From Hygrocybe punicea (taxonomy: Eukaryota; Basidiomycota; Agaricomycetes; Agaricales; Hygrophoraceae), in assembly GCA_963556145.1 (NCBI GenBank), contig OY744461.1, positions 2,046,001 to 2,110,000 on the forward strand: DNA of 64,000 nucleotides. Reading direction: 5' to 3'. A program made the translations under genes and the position numbers. The notes beneath the pieces are model-generated. The model was not told the origin of the DNA. It saw nothing but the letters and a program-made list of their open reading frames with translations, and made no database searches. This document shows positions 1 to 10,194 of this stretch, one piece after another (position 1 is the stretch's first letter; the number at the start of each line of letters is the position of its first letter).

Positions 1-96
1 AGCTGTCCAGCACCCATTGTGTGTCTTTTGTTGTTCGATAACATGCCACCCCACTGATGATTCATAAAGCGAGCATCAGAGGGTGTTCATTTCACG

Positions 97-2986
97 ATGT
101 ATGATGGTGACGCTGTACACGAACCCGTTGAACATGTGCACTATTCACCATCCGTCGTTGTACGTTGATGTCCGATTTTTGTACCGTTTGATGGTTAACT
201 GGTAAGCACGATACAGGCAAAAGTGGAACATGCATTGTTGCAGGAAACATATGAAATGATCCGATCCAGTTACATTGATGGGGTTCCTCCACATTGGCTG
301 CCCAGTGCAAGAGAACAAATGTATGATCCTCATGCATCATGTGTGTTCGTGGTGGAATGGAACATCTTCAAGTCGATGGATGCTGCAACAATTCAAGGAA
401 TCTTTCGTCATCGTCACATCCTCGTGCTCAATGCCCCTGTAGAAACAGTGGAGTTTGATAGGGAAGGTTTGGAGACATTGGGGTCTTTGTCGTCCATTCA
501 TTCAGTGCAAGGTCCGTTTCTGGAGTGATGTCTGGGCATATCGACTAAAGTGCCTTTGTTAGTTGCTGAATTGCGATTGGTGCCTAATATTGAGAATATG
601 AACAAACCTGGCACATTGGAGACATTATATCAGCTTGCGCTTGACCCTGACAATGAAAGGGTTTTCAATTTCCTTGACCTTCCCATGGGTCATATGACGT
701 TGGACCCACCTCCAAAATTTCGGTGAGCAACCTTGTTTCGAAGATCGAACACGAGATTTACCTGTCTATTCGTGAAAAGGTCCTTTTCATCATCTGAGGT
801 TGCTTGGCACGAAACCCGCGGCCGACCGGGGTTTGTCCGTGAGCAGCCTTTAAACGACGATTTGGCTTGGGGAACGGCAGCGACAGCTCGAGCCATTTCT
901 TGGACACACGTAGATGATGATGGCTTTGGCATGGTGGTTCTTGTCAGGACTGGCGCAAAGTACTGGGTCCTCATGAGGCCTCGAAGGGATGCCGAATGGG
1001 ATCGCAAGGCAGGCAATCTTGCGACTAACAAGGCCTATCCTCAGGAGTGGGAGCCGAGAAAACATAGTGGGAAAGGCTTGTGGGAAGCAGAAGGATTACT
1101 GCTCACAAAGGGTTCAGTGCTGTAAGTGGGAATATATTTCGTGACAACTCGGATGTGTGCTGAAACACACAGTTACATGAGGCCGTGCACCCCACATTAT
1201 GTCCTCGGTGTGGAGCACTCCATTGTGAATGGGCGTCATCTCTATGCGACGTCAACTATACGGGATACCTGTTATGGGATTATCCATACTTTCGTGATGA
1301 GTCATACCATCACAAACGTGGAGCATAATGTGACACGTACATTTCTGCGCCGACTTCTCACCATGTGGATGGAGTACTTCACGGGGAACCACGAATCATC
1401 ATGTGAGCTACTTTGGGTGAGGTTTACAAATTCCTGAAGATTAAAATGCTCACTGCACAGCTACTGTCTTCACCAAGTCTCATATGCCCAAGATCGAAAC
1501 CGAAGACGGCTTCCTCGACCTTGTGATTGTGGGAAACCTGATCGAGCTTGCGGATATCATCAACAGGAAGTTCTACACCCATACCATATCGGCTGACATT
1601 CATGAGGAACAGAATATTGCACGATGCAGATATAGACGTTTCCAAATCTGGTTTGCGGAACATTTTGTTGTCTTCATGGAAGACCACTGGATCAGCCCCT
1701 CTTACATTTTCCAACGAAGTCTTTTGGAACTATCTGCTGCAATTGTTGGGTATAAATGGGACAAGGATGGGGTTGTGAAGGCACCAGCACATTGCACAGC
1801 CAAGGCTGTTGAGTCAGCGGTCCGCCAACATTTTCAAAACGATTGGCCAGATTTGGTGCCAAAGCTGAATGAGCTGCTTCAGATCCCACCATCAGAATTC
1901 TTCTGGACCGGCCCCAAAATACACATTCAGACCCGTCCAGTGGAACCCATCAGTCCCATTCTTGTTGAATGCTTAGATTTTCCACCTCATCCAATCCTGC
2001 TCATCAATGCAACTACCGGTGAAGGCGAGGTACAGGATGACACAGATACATGGGAAAAGGCGAAAGACAATGAGCGCGACAAAGGGGAGGGCACCGATGG
2101 TGAGGAAGAGGCGGATGATCCATCTAGGAAGGTGGGAGATTTAGTGGATGCAGCTGGCGAAGAGGTAGCCACAGAGGAAAACCAGGATCCACCTGCAACG
2201 GTTGGATGTGCAAACGACATGGCTGTGGACACTGAGAGGGAAGAGGATCCACCTGTAACGGTGGGAAATTCAGCCGACGTGGCTGGGGAAGATGCAGGAG
2301 AAGAAATGGATGTCGCTGGCCCGAATGAGGAGGATCCACCTGAGCAGGTGGGAAATTCAAATGACGCAGCTTCGTGGAATGAGAACGGTCTAATCATGCC
2401 CCTGGGTATGTCAAATGAGGAAGATGTAGACCGTGACGAGGGGAAGCAGCAGGAAAAGAAGGGGGGGAGGAGGGCGCGGTGCAGGGCAAGGGGGTGGAGG
2501 CGGGGGAGGTGCAGGAGGAGGGGGAGGAGGACGAGGAGGGGGAGGAGGAGGAGGAGGGGGAGGAGGAGGAGGACAGGGAGCTGCAGGACGAGGAGGGGGA
2601 GCTGCAGGAGGAGGGGGAGGAGGAGGAGGAGGAGGAGGAGGGGGAGGGGGAGCTGCAGGAAGAGGAGGAGGAGACGGATGGGGATGGGGCAGAGGAGGAG
2701 GACGAAGAGGAGAAGGATCGAAATGAGATGGTGGGGAAGTTAAATGCCCAGAGTGTGGACAGTGACGAGGGAGAGGATGACGATCAAATGGACATCTCAT
2801 CTGGCAGTGATGCAGTGTATAATGATTTCGATGGATCACCCCAACCCCCGACACCCCCTGTGAAACGTCCTCGGAGGGAAGACTCGGGTACGATAAATTG
2901 CCTCAACAGCTTGTATATACACTGATATGATCATTCACACAGATTCACCAATACGTTCCACAGACCTGAAACGCCGTCGTAAGTAG
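97..2986 (+). pseudogene. JmjC-like cupin protein, 7 exons, one in-frame stop
   Basis: Exons that join in one frame: 97-159, 217-722, 780-1121, 1173-1402, 1461-2405, 2450-2887, 2943-2986 (856 codons). All introns are GT-AG and 44-58 nt. The middle holds a JmjC-like cupin: AWGTAATARAISWTHVDDDG carries the HxD pair and MRPCTPHYVLG the distal His, a layout seen in agaricomycete JmjC-like proteins (family knowledge). A C-terminal tail carries three EDPPxxVG-type repeats, then a long Glu/Gly stretch and a basic end (KRRRK). One TGA at 526-528 interrupts an otherwise open frame (possibly CGA to TGA). ATG 97 is the first start in frame with exon 2, but a more upstream exon is possible. It faces the gene at 5569-3383. 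An oxygenase role is inference only; nonsense or strain-specific allele cannot be separated here. Confidence 0.75.
2462..2720 (+). repeat. Purine-only GGA/GAG low-complexity tract
   Basis: About 260 bases composed almost only of G and A in GAG/GGA units. In the spliced frame of the JmjC-like gene it encodes an acidic Glu/Gly region; the other frames read as Arg-rich or Gly-rich, and the opposite strand as poly-Pro. Those alternative frames are artefacts of the tract. Confidence 0.9.
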
Positions 2987-3382
2987 CCGGGAGGATCATA
3001 TCATTCATACTGCTTCCTACTCATGTATATTCCTGACATTGCAATGCATCATCTGCCTCCTCTGCTGTTAAATGTATTCCTTGTAATAAACACCGAACCA
3101 TTGAGAGGCATGGGTAGAGGAAAATGTTATGTCACGTTGGGCCTTGCACAAGTGACATGTCACAAGTGTTATGTCATGTTGGGTCGTCCAAACGTGACAT
3201 AACACTGGTGACATGTGACGTTGGACCGTCTTGACACAAGTATTATATATTTATGATTTATTCCACATATCACCTTTTTAGGCACATTCAACAAAGCCTA
3301 TTTCCGCCGTGTAGAACGTTGCAAGGGTTGACTGCTTGTGGTAATGCAAATTGTGAGCTGCATCCCCACAAACGGGATAGCT
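2987..3382. other. Convergent intergenic gap with repeated GTGACA/TGTCAC motifs
   Basis: Space between the two convergent genes. Between 3125 and 3240 the words TGTCAC, GTGACATGT and CGTGACATAACAC recur in both orientations, giving imperfect inverted repeats. No gene is seen. Similar GTGACA words occur near the ends of the pogo-type element at 29991-33991, so this may be a decayed TIR fragment; no boundary or target duplication was found. Confidence 0.4.
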
Positions 3383-5569
3383 TTACCTCGCATTTTTACC
3401 AGCATTTCTTGAGCTGTCCAACTTCCCTGGGCGTCTTTGTTGTGCAACATCATTCTCCCGTGCCTCGTTTGTCTCCCTCTCCCGCGCCTCTCGTGCCTCC
3501 CTCTCCTGGGCGTCTCGTGCCTCTTTCTTCCTGGCCTCCTCCCGGCCCTTTTGTGCGTCCCTCTCCTGTGCCTCTCGTGCCTCCCGTTCCGCCCTCTCCC
3601 GCGCCTCTCGTGCCTCCCTGTCCTGTGCGTCTCGTGCCTCGCGTGCCTCCCCTTCAGCCCTCTCCCACGCCTCTCGTGCCTCCCTCTCCTGGGCCTCTCA
3701 CGTCTCCCGCTCTTGTACTTCTTGTAACTGTCTTGCCATCTCTCGGTTCTGTGCTGCTACCCGTTCTGCTTGCTCCTTTTGCTTTGCTTGTCTCTCCGTC
3801 TTCTTTTTTGTCCACAGAAGCTTCAACGTCGATGTATCATCATCCATCTCGCTGTCGCCACCACGTCCATCAAAGCTACCACTACTTGCACCCTCGTCAC
3901 TCCAACTATCGTCGCCCTCTTCGCTACTGACTGCTTTCTGTTTTCCCTTGCTGGAATTGGCGGCATTTTCTGTTTTCTTCTTGGGGTGGACTGTCTTTAA
4001 TGCTGGAACATTCGATTTGGATCTGCGAGGTCCGATAGCATTCGATTGTGCAGCTCCCATAGCACTCGATTGTGCAGCTCCGGCAGGAATAGATGTCGTT
4101 TCCCTACTGGAGTTTGATGGCGCCGAACAATCGGTCCTGGCCAAAGCAGCAGCAGCATGGAACTTCTTCTTTTTTTGCATGAATGCATTTGGTGCTCGCT
4201 GGTCGGTCTTCAGGACGGTTTTAAATCGGAATGGTTTTTCACTGAGTTTCTGCCGTTGCAACCAAAATTAGTGGACGGTCCGAAGTTCATCGAGTTTCAT
4301 TTTCCACGGTTCCCGTAGTTCTACGTGAGAGGGAAAGTAGATGTCCTCGATGTATTGGTTTCGATTTTGTCCAATTTTTCCCCATGGAACAGCGACGACG
4401 CTGTTGTTGCACATCTGACCTTCAAATGAATATGAGTACAGTAAGCTTGGCCAACGTCGAGGTACGTACAATATGACATGGTCATCAGTGATCTAAACAT
4501 GTTTCTTACATTGACCAATGACATAGTTGACACATTCGGTACCATAGGAAAACCGTCCTCATCGATCTCAAGCTTGAACGGCAGGCTTTTGTCATATCTG
4601 GTCGTTGGACCACCATCATCGTCTTCACTGTCGGTCTTCACTCCATCAGATTCATCTGGAACACATTACATGGGAAAGATGGAACAATGGCTAATCGTAC
4701 CGTCATGATTAAAAAGGGACCCCAAATGTTCATCCCATTTGGTCCAAATGTCATCCCCGTTATTTTTGAAGATGCCGATGAACTTCTTGTGTACCGGGGC
4801 TGGTGTCTCGAACCTCACAGGAAGGGAAGATAAGTACGTGATTGACACAAAGCAGGAATCGACCCACTTTCCTTTGGTTACAGTCCCATCTTCGTCTTCA
4901 TATCCCACCAACATGAATATTTTTATTCCCATCTGCTCATCTATGTCCTTCATAAACTTCATCGCCGTCTTACTGAAATCTTTTGCTGCTCGGCTGGATA
5001 AGGTAGAAGATTAGCATCATGCAGATGAAAGAAGATTATTAGTACCGTCGTTTGACTTCCAAGGGTGGACCTTGCTGGTTCCAGGCGTTGGCAAGAGCTT
5101 CAAATTCTTGTTTTTTCTCTTCGGTCAAGGAACCGTAAATATCACTCCACGCTTTGCCATAGTGCTTGATGTAGCCGGGCTTTCCTCCGGTTTCTCCAGA
5201 CAGCTCCACCATCCTAGCGTCGATTTCCTTGGTCATCTTTTCTCTGGTAACCAACCTTGCATTCCACTTCTTTGTATATTTCGGAGCATCCTCAGTGTCG
5301 CTCTCCAATTTTGACCGATGATTGTGGTACCAAGTTTGAATTTTCTGTATTCATGGTATAATGCTGTTAGGCTTATCTGAAGGGTAGTATTAGAATATAC
5401 AGACCTGTTGCATATTTGGGGGCTATTGTGTGTTGGTTTGTTGTGCTGATTTTTTTAAAAGTTTCCTGATCCCTTTCAGGACACGAATACGATCTTCACC
5501 AGTGGATCTCCTAAAATCAGGATAACCGTCCTCGAGGATCTTAGTAAATTCTGGGGTGATCCACTTCAT
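3383..5569 (-). pseudogene. Agaricomycete WN/VPW-motif family protein, 5 exons, three in-frame stops
   Basis: Exons 5569-5405, 5344-5046, 4993-4701, 4655-4470 and 4419-3383 join in one frame (660 codons) through GT-AG introns of 45-60 nt. Segments in order: MKWITPEF start; KIQTWYHNH; KKWNARLVTREK with ALANAWNQQGPP; GIKIFMLVGYEDEDGTV; LEIDEDGFPMVP; VVAVPWGKIG; QRQKLSEKPFRF; then a long Ala/Arg/Glu coiled coil of EAREARE-type repeats. This order matches a lineage-specific agaricomycete family of unknown function that I know only as hypothetical proteins. In-frame stops: TAG at 5425-5423, TAA at 4270-4268, TGA at 3700-3698 (ACG CGA to ACG TGA would be a CpG transition). All intron signals are intact, so inactivation looks recent. 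Ends about 400 bp from the convergent JmjC-like gene. Confidence 0.7.
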
Positions 5570-5943
5570 TTAGGCAAAAACTGAGGAGAATGAAGGCAAA
5601 TGTCATTGTCTGGAACAAAGGCAGAACGTCGTTGTCCGGAACAATGGAAGAATGCCTCGTGGTGAACATGAGGTGATGACAAATCACATGATTGATGGCA
5701 ACAAATAGCAATGTGGATTACAAGTAGATGACTCAGGGGATTGCAAGTCGGTGCAGGACGTGATTAGGAGAATATGATGAATTGTGAATATTGATAAATT
5801 CCAGAACACAAGGATAGAGGAGCAAGTACCAAATCTGTGGCACATGGCAAGGGGTGGGTAAGAGTCCAAAGATGTAAGGTGGGTATGTTCAGAGCAGGCT
5901 GAATGAACAGATACAACCCACCTGTTGCATTTGTGGCAACACT
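5570..5943. other. No gene seen
   Basis: Unique-looking sequence between the start of the preceding minus-strand gene and the minisatellite. No coding frame with family resemblance. It could hold that gene's promoter. Confidence 0.4.
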
Positions 5944-6297
5944 GTTCCATGGCAAGCCAAAATACCCAGCCAGGTCGGCCAATCCATGTTCCATGGCCAG
6001 CTGAAATACCCAGACCCGTCGGCCAATCCACCTTTCATGGCCAGCCAAGATACGTAGTCCGGTCGGCCAATCCATGTTCCATGGCCAGCCGACATACACA
6101 GGGTAGTCGGCCAATCCATGTTCCATGGCCAGCCAAAATACCCAGACCTGTCGGCCAATCCACGTTCCATGGCCAGCTGAAATACCCAGCCAGGTCGGCC
6201 AATCCATGTTCCATGGCCAGCCAAGATACCCAGTGCAGTCGGCCAATCCATGTTCCATGGCCAGCCGATATATCCCTCTGCTTCGGCCAACCCATGC
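5944..6297 (+). repeat. 44-bp minisatellite, about 8 copies
   Basis: Tandem units of about 44 bp, each containing CGGCCAATCCATGTTCCATG followed by GCCAGCYRARATACCCAG and a variable 4-6 bp. Since 44 is not a multiple of 3, all three minus frames stay open across it and read as Trp/Gly/Pro-rich peptides; I do not regard these as genes. Units differ by scattered substitutions. The word CGGCCAA continues more irregularly to about 6360. Confidence 0.9.
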
Positions 6298-6764
6298 TTC
6301 TCTGAACATGGAACCCTCGGCCAAGCCATCTGCCCTGGAGAAAGATATTGGTCGGCCAAGATAAGCCAGCCCACTTGGAGTGGGAATTGTCCATCTCGGC
6401 TGACCCATGTATCATGGAAAAGATATGCTGAAAGGGCTCGATTGCAAGGTCTTTCCTTCCTGTTAAAATACTGCAAAACATTTGCAATGACCATATGAAC
6501 CGTTTTCATGCTTACTGTGCTTTAGACACATCTAACACAAGATTCTATTGATTCATTCACAGTGAACATGGACACAGTACATGTAATTGAAGAGTCAAAC
6601 CATTAGCACAACAACAATGTTGAGTGGTAGGAAATAAAGGAAAATTTTGGATTGAGAAAATTGATTAGCTAGTATACTTGTATTTTCACAGGTTCAGTTC
6701 AAGGTTCAGATTTTTTGGCTGAACTGAACTGAACTGAACCTTACCATGACTATTGAGGATAGCA
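6298..6764. other. No gene; short CTGAACTGAA element tip at 6690-6745
   Basis: Mostly A/T-rich sequence without coding signal. At 6690-6745 GGTTCAGTTCAAGG is followed by CTGAACTGAACTGAACC, the kind of subterminal sequence found in TAGTGTTGCCG-type TIR elements elsewhere in the window (48498, 55090-55266), so a fragment of such an element probably sits here, just upstream of the transposase remnant. Confidence 0.4.
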
Positions 6765-7275
6765 TATGAGTGCTGAAGCCTTGCTCACACTCAATGGGAT
6801 CATTGCCTGCACCACCATGGAGGGTTCCATGACAAAGGAGAAGTTCCTGGCCTTTCTCGAGTTCAATGTTGTAAGTATTTCTAATGATTACACCTACTGA
6901 TCTCATCTACAGTTACTGAAATGTACTGCGTATCTGGGTCCCTTGAGTGTTCTTGTCATGGACAATGCTAAGATCCACCATGGCCATGAAATACTTGAAC
7001 TCTGTGATTGGTTTGGTAAGTCTGGCAACATATCTCATGTCAACGGCCCCTCATGACAACACACAGGTGTTTGTATTGAGTACCTACCACTGTACTCAGT
7101 GGATCTGAATCCGATCAAAGAGGCCTTTTCAAAGATCAAGCATTTTATTTGATGACACAACACATACTATGTGGCAATGCAAGGGGATGGGATTTTGTAT
7201 GATATGATGGAAGTTACTGATATCATCACTCCTTCTGATGCAGCCGGCTATTTCACAAATGCTGGATACTTCTAG
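6765..7275 (+). pseudogene. Tc1/mariner-like transposase, C-terminal remnant
   Basis: Encodes the last part of a DDE_3-type transposase. Visible in order: LNGIIACTTMEGSMTKEKFL, the second catalytic Asp in VLVMDNAKIHHG, then YLPLYSVDLNPIKEAFSKIK where the expected catalytic Glu of NPIE reads Lys. Two introns keep consensus signals (6871-6912 and 7016-7066) at positions matching other copies in the window. After KHFI come two adjacent TGA codons, which CGA CGA would explain. The frame ends AGYF-TAG, a normal family end. The N-terminal half is absent. It faces the accessory remnant at 8080-7425, as in the complete element at 40463-45923. Confidence 0.85.
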
Positions 7276-7424
7276 CGAGAACTATTTTTTTGGTTGTTGT
7301 CATTTACCAGTGTCCCCATGTATTGTATCTGATTGTCTGAACATTGTTGTTTCACACCAAGAGCAAGAATGCGTGAACTGAATTCAATTCCCCCCACACA
7401 ACAGACAGAACAATACAATGGTAT

Positions 7425-8080
7425 TTATGCCACAACAACTTTCTGCGACCATTTTTCAACTGCATCCTGCAGCTCCCCAATCTCACTGGCAAGAATCCCA
7501 TCTCCTTCAAGTCAGCAATGGTGATGAAATGAAGAGTCTGCACATTCTTGTAGCGATTGTCCCTGAGCTTCTGTAAAATGTTGTTGTCAAGCTGGTGCTG
7601 CTGACAGAAATCTTCAATAGGAAGGTCTGGTCCAGGAACTTGAGTTGGTGGAAGAAGGGTCGATGGGATAGCAGTGGCAGTGGCAGTGGGTGTCATCTCA
7701 TGAATTGGAGCTCCAGGATTGAATAGTCATGTGACTTCATTGCCAATGGAGAAGTTGAAATGGGTGCAGAAGCGACAGCAGGGGTGGGGACAGCCTTGTT
7801 GGCTTTGAGATGCTGTTTGAGAACTGGGGAGATTGTCTGTCCCAAGTCAAAGAGCTTGTGGTTCAGTGGCATCTCTAATGTTGCACATGTCTTGCCTTTG
7901 ATAATTGCACTGGCCCGGCATTCAAGCTGCTATATGCTGAGGGGGAGATGCACACCATCAGGGTCAATGTAGCAGTGGTTACCAAGGCAGTAATCTTGCT
8001 TATTTGGGCACTTCCACTCCATTTCCATCCATTTCCAGTCTGATATCATTGATTCCACCTGATTCTGGTCCTCTCTAACA
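7425..8080 (-). pseudogene. Transposon accessory protein, Cys/WA motif and SAM-like C-terminus
   Basis: Read on the minus strand: KCPNKQDYCLGNHCYIDPDG then VHLPLSI-stop-QLECRASAIIKG, the Cys-rich module seen in the other accessory copies (C-x-C/H spacing, then H-x-x-L and a W/R-A-x-x-I core); then a Pro/Thr linker and a SAM-like tail, LPIEDFCQQHQLDNNIL ... TIADLKEMGF. The tail continues as LASEIGELQDAVEKWSQ only after a one-base frameshift near 7500 and ends at 7425. Known only as an agaricomycete repeat-associated protein; function is not established. The in-frame TAG and the frameshift make this copy dead. PB1-like sequence of the same family lies at 10083-9450, but a TIR element and a foreign segment separate the two. 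Confidence 0.6.
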
Positions 8081-8239
8081 ATTCTACTCCAGATTCTGAC
8101 TCCAGAATTGTCCCTATCAATGACACAATGTTCCTAACTTGTATGTATCCATTTGTACCTCATATATCTTCATTTCCCATCCCCTAGTACATAGCACCAA
8201 TCTCCTGTCTCACTCTTCACTTCCTCCCCTATCACTTAC

Positions 8240-9100
8240 TAAGGCCATACATGGGTAGGGGTAAACCTGTGGTTATTCCCAAAAGGGTAATGTGGGTTCG
8301 GTTATGGTGTCCTGATTTGGACACCATGACCAAACTGCACCCTTCACCCGTGGTATGTGGGTGGCTGTGGTTATGCGGACTCATGGGTTAGCCCACTCTC
8401 AAGACCTGGTAAGTAATTAGTTTTATTATTACTAATTTATTTTATTTTATTTTCTATATATTTCCTATACAACAGAACTCGAAAAGGAACAATAACAATG
8501 AACAACAACAACAACTCAGACCCAACTCAGCAACAAAAAAATGATGGAACAAGGCCAGGAGGGTGGTGTGCCCATCAAACAGCCCAGGTACATGTCCCCA
8601 ACCCAGCCTCATTGACATTGGCTGACCCTCCCAACAACCATACCTCCCAACAACCACGCCTTGCAATAACTGTGCCTTGCAACAACCACACCTCATGGAC
8701 ATGTGTCAATGCATGTTCGTGAGGTCTCCAGCACAGAAGAATACACAGGGACCTCACAAACATGCACAGACATGTCGACTGACATGTAGGCGTCATTCCC
8801 AAGGCCTCCAACTCCATGGCTCACACGGCACCCCCACCCCTCATGAATGAGGTTACCCCAAGCATGAAGCCCACCAGAGACCCCCCCCTGTCTACCTCGT
8901 GAGGGTGATGATGACATCAATTGATGTGCATCTGGCCCGCATGAGGTATGGGACTCCCCAGGTGCCCACAGTGTACCAGATACCCGCCATCTACTGCCGT
9001 ACCAGCATCATTCAGGTACGGTTCTGAATGGGTGCAGGTACAGTGGGTATGGGTGTGGTGTCTGGAAATTGGACCCGCAGTATACCTGTGTAGGGCCTTA
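8240..9100. mobile_element. Non-autonomous TIR element, CpG-depleted copy
   Basis: Ends TAAGGCC...GGGCCTTA. It is the sister of the element at 25948-27044: both share GGGTAGGGGTAAACC, TTATTCCCAAAAGGG and the ATTTGGACACC segment. A 7-bp direct repeat CACTTAC (8233-8239 and 9101-9107) flanks it, probably the remains of an 8-bp duplication. Inside are an intron-like segment (GTAAGT, ACTAAT, ACAG), an ATG followed by Asn codons (8498) and one 54-bp dyad module (8894-8947). No transposase. Nearly every CG of the sister copy appears here as TG or CA. Confidence 0.8.
8498..8722 (+). other. Short Asn-rich ORF inside the TIR element, doubtful gene
   Basis: ATG followed by AACAACAACAACAAC, then GTRPGGWCAHQTAQ, which is also present in the sister element (about 26290-26340, with R for Q). 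The shared peptide could simply follow from shared DNA. It begins just after an intron-like stretch with donor, branch-like ACTAAT and acceptor. No family recognised. Confidence 0.3.
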
Positions 9101-9139
9101 CACTTACAGCCTTCACTTGTAGCACATAGTTACTATAGC

Positions 9140-9420
9140 ACAGGTTTCTTACAGTAGTATAAAAGTTGTATTTTTACATAGAAAAAGAAGAAGAATACAG
9201 ATTATCATCCCACCTTTTCTTACCTCCCTTCATATCATCTATATCTCCCTTCAACCTTCTCCCTACACTTCTCCTCTGTTCTGGAACCCCCAAATTCAGG
9301 TTGGATTGATTAGACAGCTCTTTAGAAAACTAAACTCCTCAGATCACTTTTTAGCTGATCACCCCTTTCTGTAGATTCCATTCCAGGTCTACACCAACAC
9401 TCGCCGTCACAGCAGTGAAG
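9140..9420 (+). repeat. Segment repeated at about 55855-56115
   Basis: CAGTAGTATAAAAG, CTTTTTAGCTGATC and TCCAGGTCTACACCAACACT-like words follow in the same order as at 55855-56115, where the segment lies upstream of a PB1-type accessory gene on the plus strand. Here it abuts a PB1-type gene in the opposite orientation, so the junction near 9420-9450 looks like a rearrangement. TATA-like sequence suggests a promoter region in the original context (inference). Confidence 0.6.
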
Positions 9421-9449
9421 CCATTGTATGAATACACACCTTGTTGCCC

Positions 9450-10083
9450 TGTTTTTTGTTGGATCCTCATTCTCCTTGTCTTTGGCCGTAGCATCTGCAT
9501 TCTCCATGATCATGACACTAATTGGTTGTTCCTTGCCTGGTGTGCACTTTGAGCAGTAACGGAGCAGGAGTTTGTAGTCATCATCTGATTGAAGGGGAGC
9601 ACCAGGCTTGGTTAAAATGCGGGAGATGAAGAACATAACGGTGTAGTTGTTGTAGTCAATAACTTTTGCATTGAGGGCCTGTGAGATCTTGACAAGCAAC
9701 TGCACCTTGATGGTCTCCCAAGGTTCATCTGTGGTGAGCTGGAGTGTGAGTGTCTTTGGAGAGTGTTTCGTAATGGCTTTCTTGTTTTCATCTGCAGAAA
9801 TAATGGTGAGAATGTATGTGATTGACTTATCGACACCTGCAGTTGTGGCAGCAGCAGTTGTCTTCTTGTGTGTCTTCAGGGTGATAACTGGCATCTCAAT
9901 GTTGTTCTCTGGCAGGCTTTGTTCAGATTCACTTGGAGAGGATGAGGATTCAGAGTAAGCAGGAGGGTCAGAGTCAAGGATAATGGATGGAGAGATGTGA
10001 GCCCTTTTCCTATGATTACAATGAGGCCTAGCCATGGATGGTGGTTGAGAGGCAAGTATTTTTTTAAGTACATTAACTACCAT
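9450..10083 (-). pseudogene. Transposon accessory protein, PB1-like N-terminal part
   Basis: Open frame of about 210 residues. After a Ser-rich acidic N-terminus comes VITLKTHKKTTAAATT, then a ubiquitin-fold-like segment: LTLQLTTDEPWETIKVQLLV, YTVMFFISRILTKPGAPLQ and SDDDYKLLLRYCSK. Beta-rich start, central helix and a D-x-D-Y-K-LL end suggest a PB1-like fold (inference from pattern; not a confident profile match). The same segment recurs at 56650-56850 (VFAAVEMKEAVS, FSFQLKSKEPW). Downstream the frame runs into the repeat at 9140-9420, so the protein is truncated; no Cys or SAM-like exon follows directly. ATG near 10035 (MARPHCNHRKRAH) is the better start. Confidence 0.6.
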
Positions 10084-10194
10084 ATATATTCAAAATCCAT
10101 GAGAACTGTCAAGATAGGTGCAAACTGCTGTAATTAATCCTGTGGCTGAACTAAAAACAGCCATACACACTGGTCCTCAACCACAAACTCAACA

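Noticed and set aside
526..528. TGA as programmed readthrough or selenocysteine
   Set aside because: No supporting element was seen and fungi lack selenocysteine insertion; nonsense mutation is simpler.
2411..2854. Poly-Pro protein on the minus strand and Gly- or Arg-rich proteins on plus
   Set aside because: Alternative frames of a GA-only tract; the acidic frame fits the splice phases of the JmjC-like gene.
3253..3930. Pro/Leu/Ser-rich plus-strand ORF
   Set aside because: Opposite strand of the EAREARE coiled coil of the minus-strand gene.
5944..6297. CRISPR-like array
   Set aside because: Direct tandem repeat without unique spacers of constant size; eukaryotic minisatellite.
5684..6509. 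Long overlapping Trp/Gly/Pro-rich frames on the minus strand
   Set aside because: All three frames are open because the 44-bp unit is not divisible by 3; composition only, no family resemblance.
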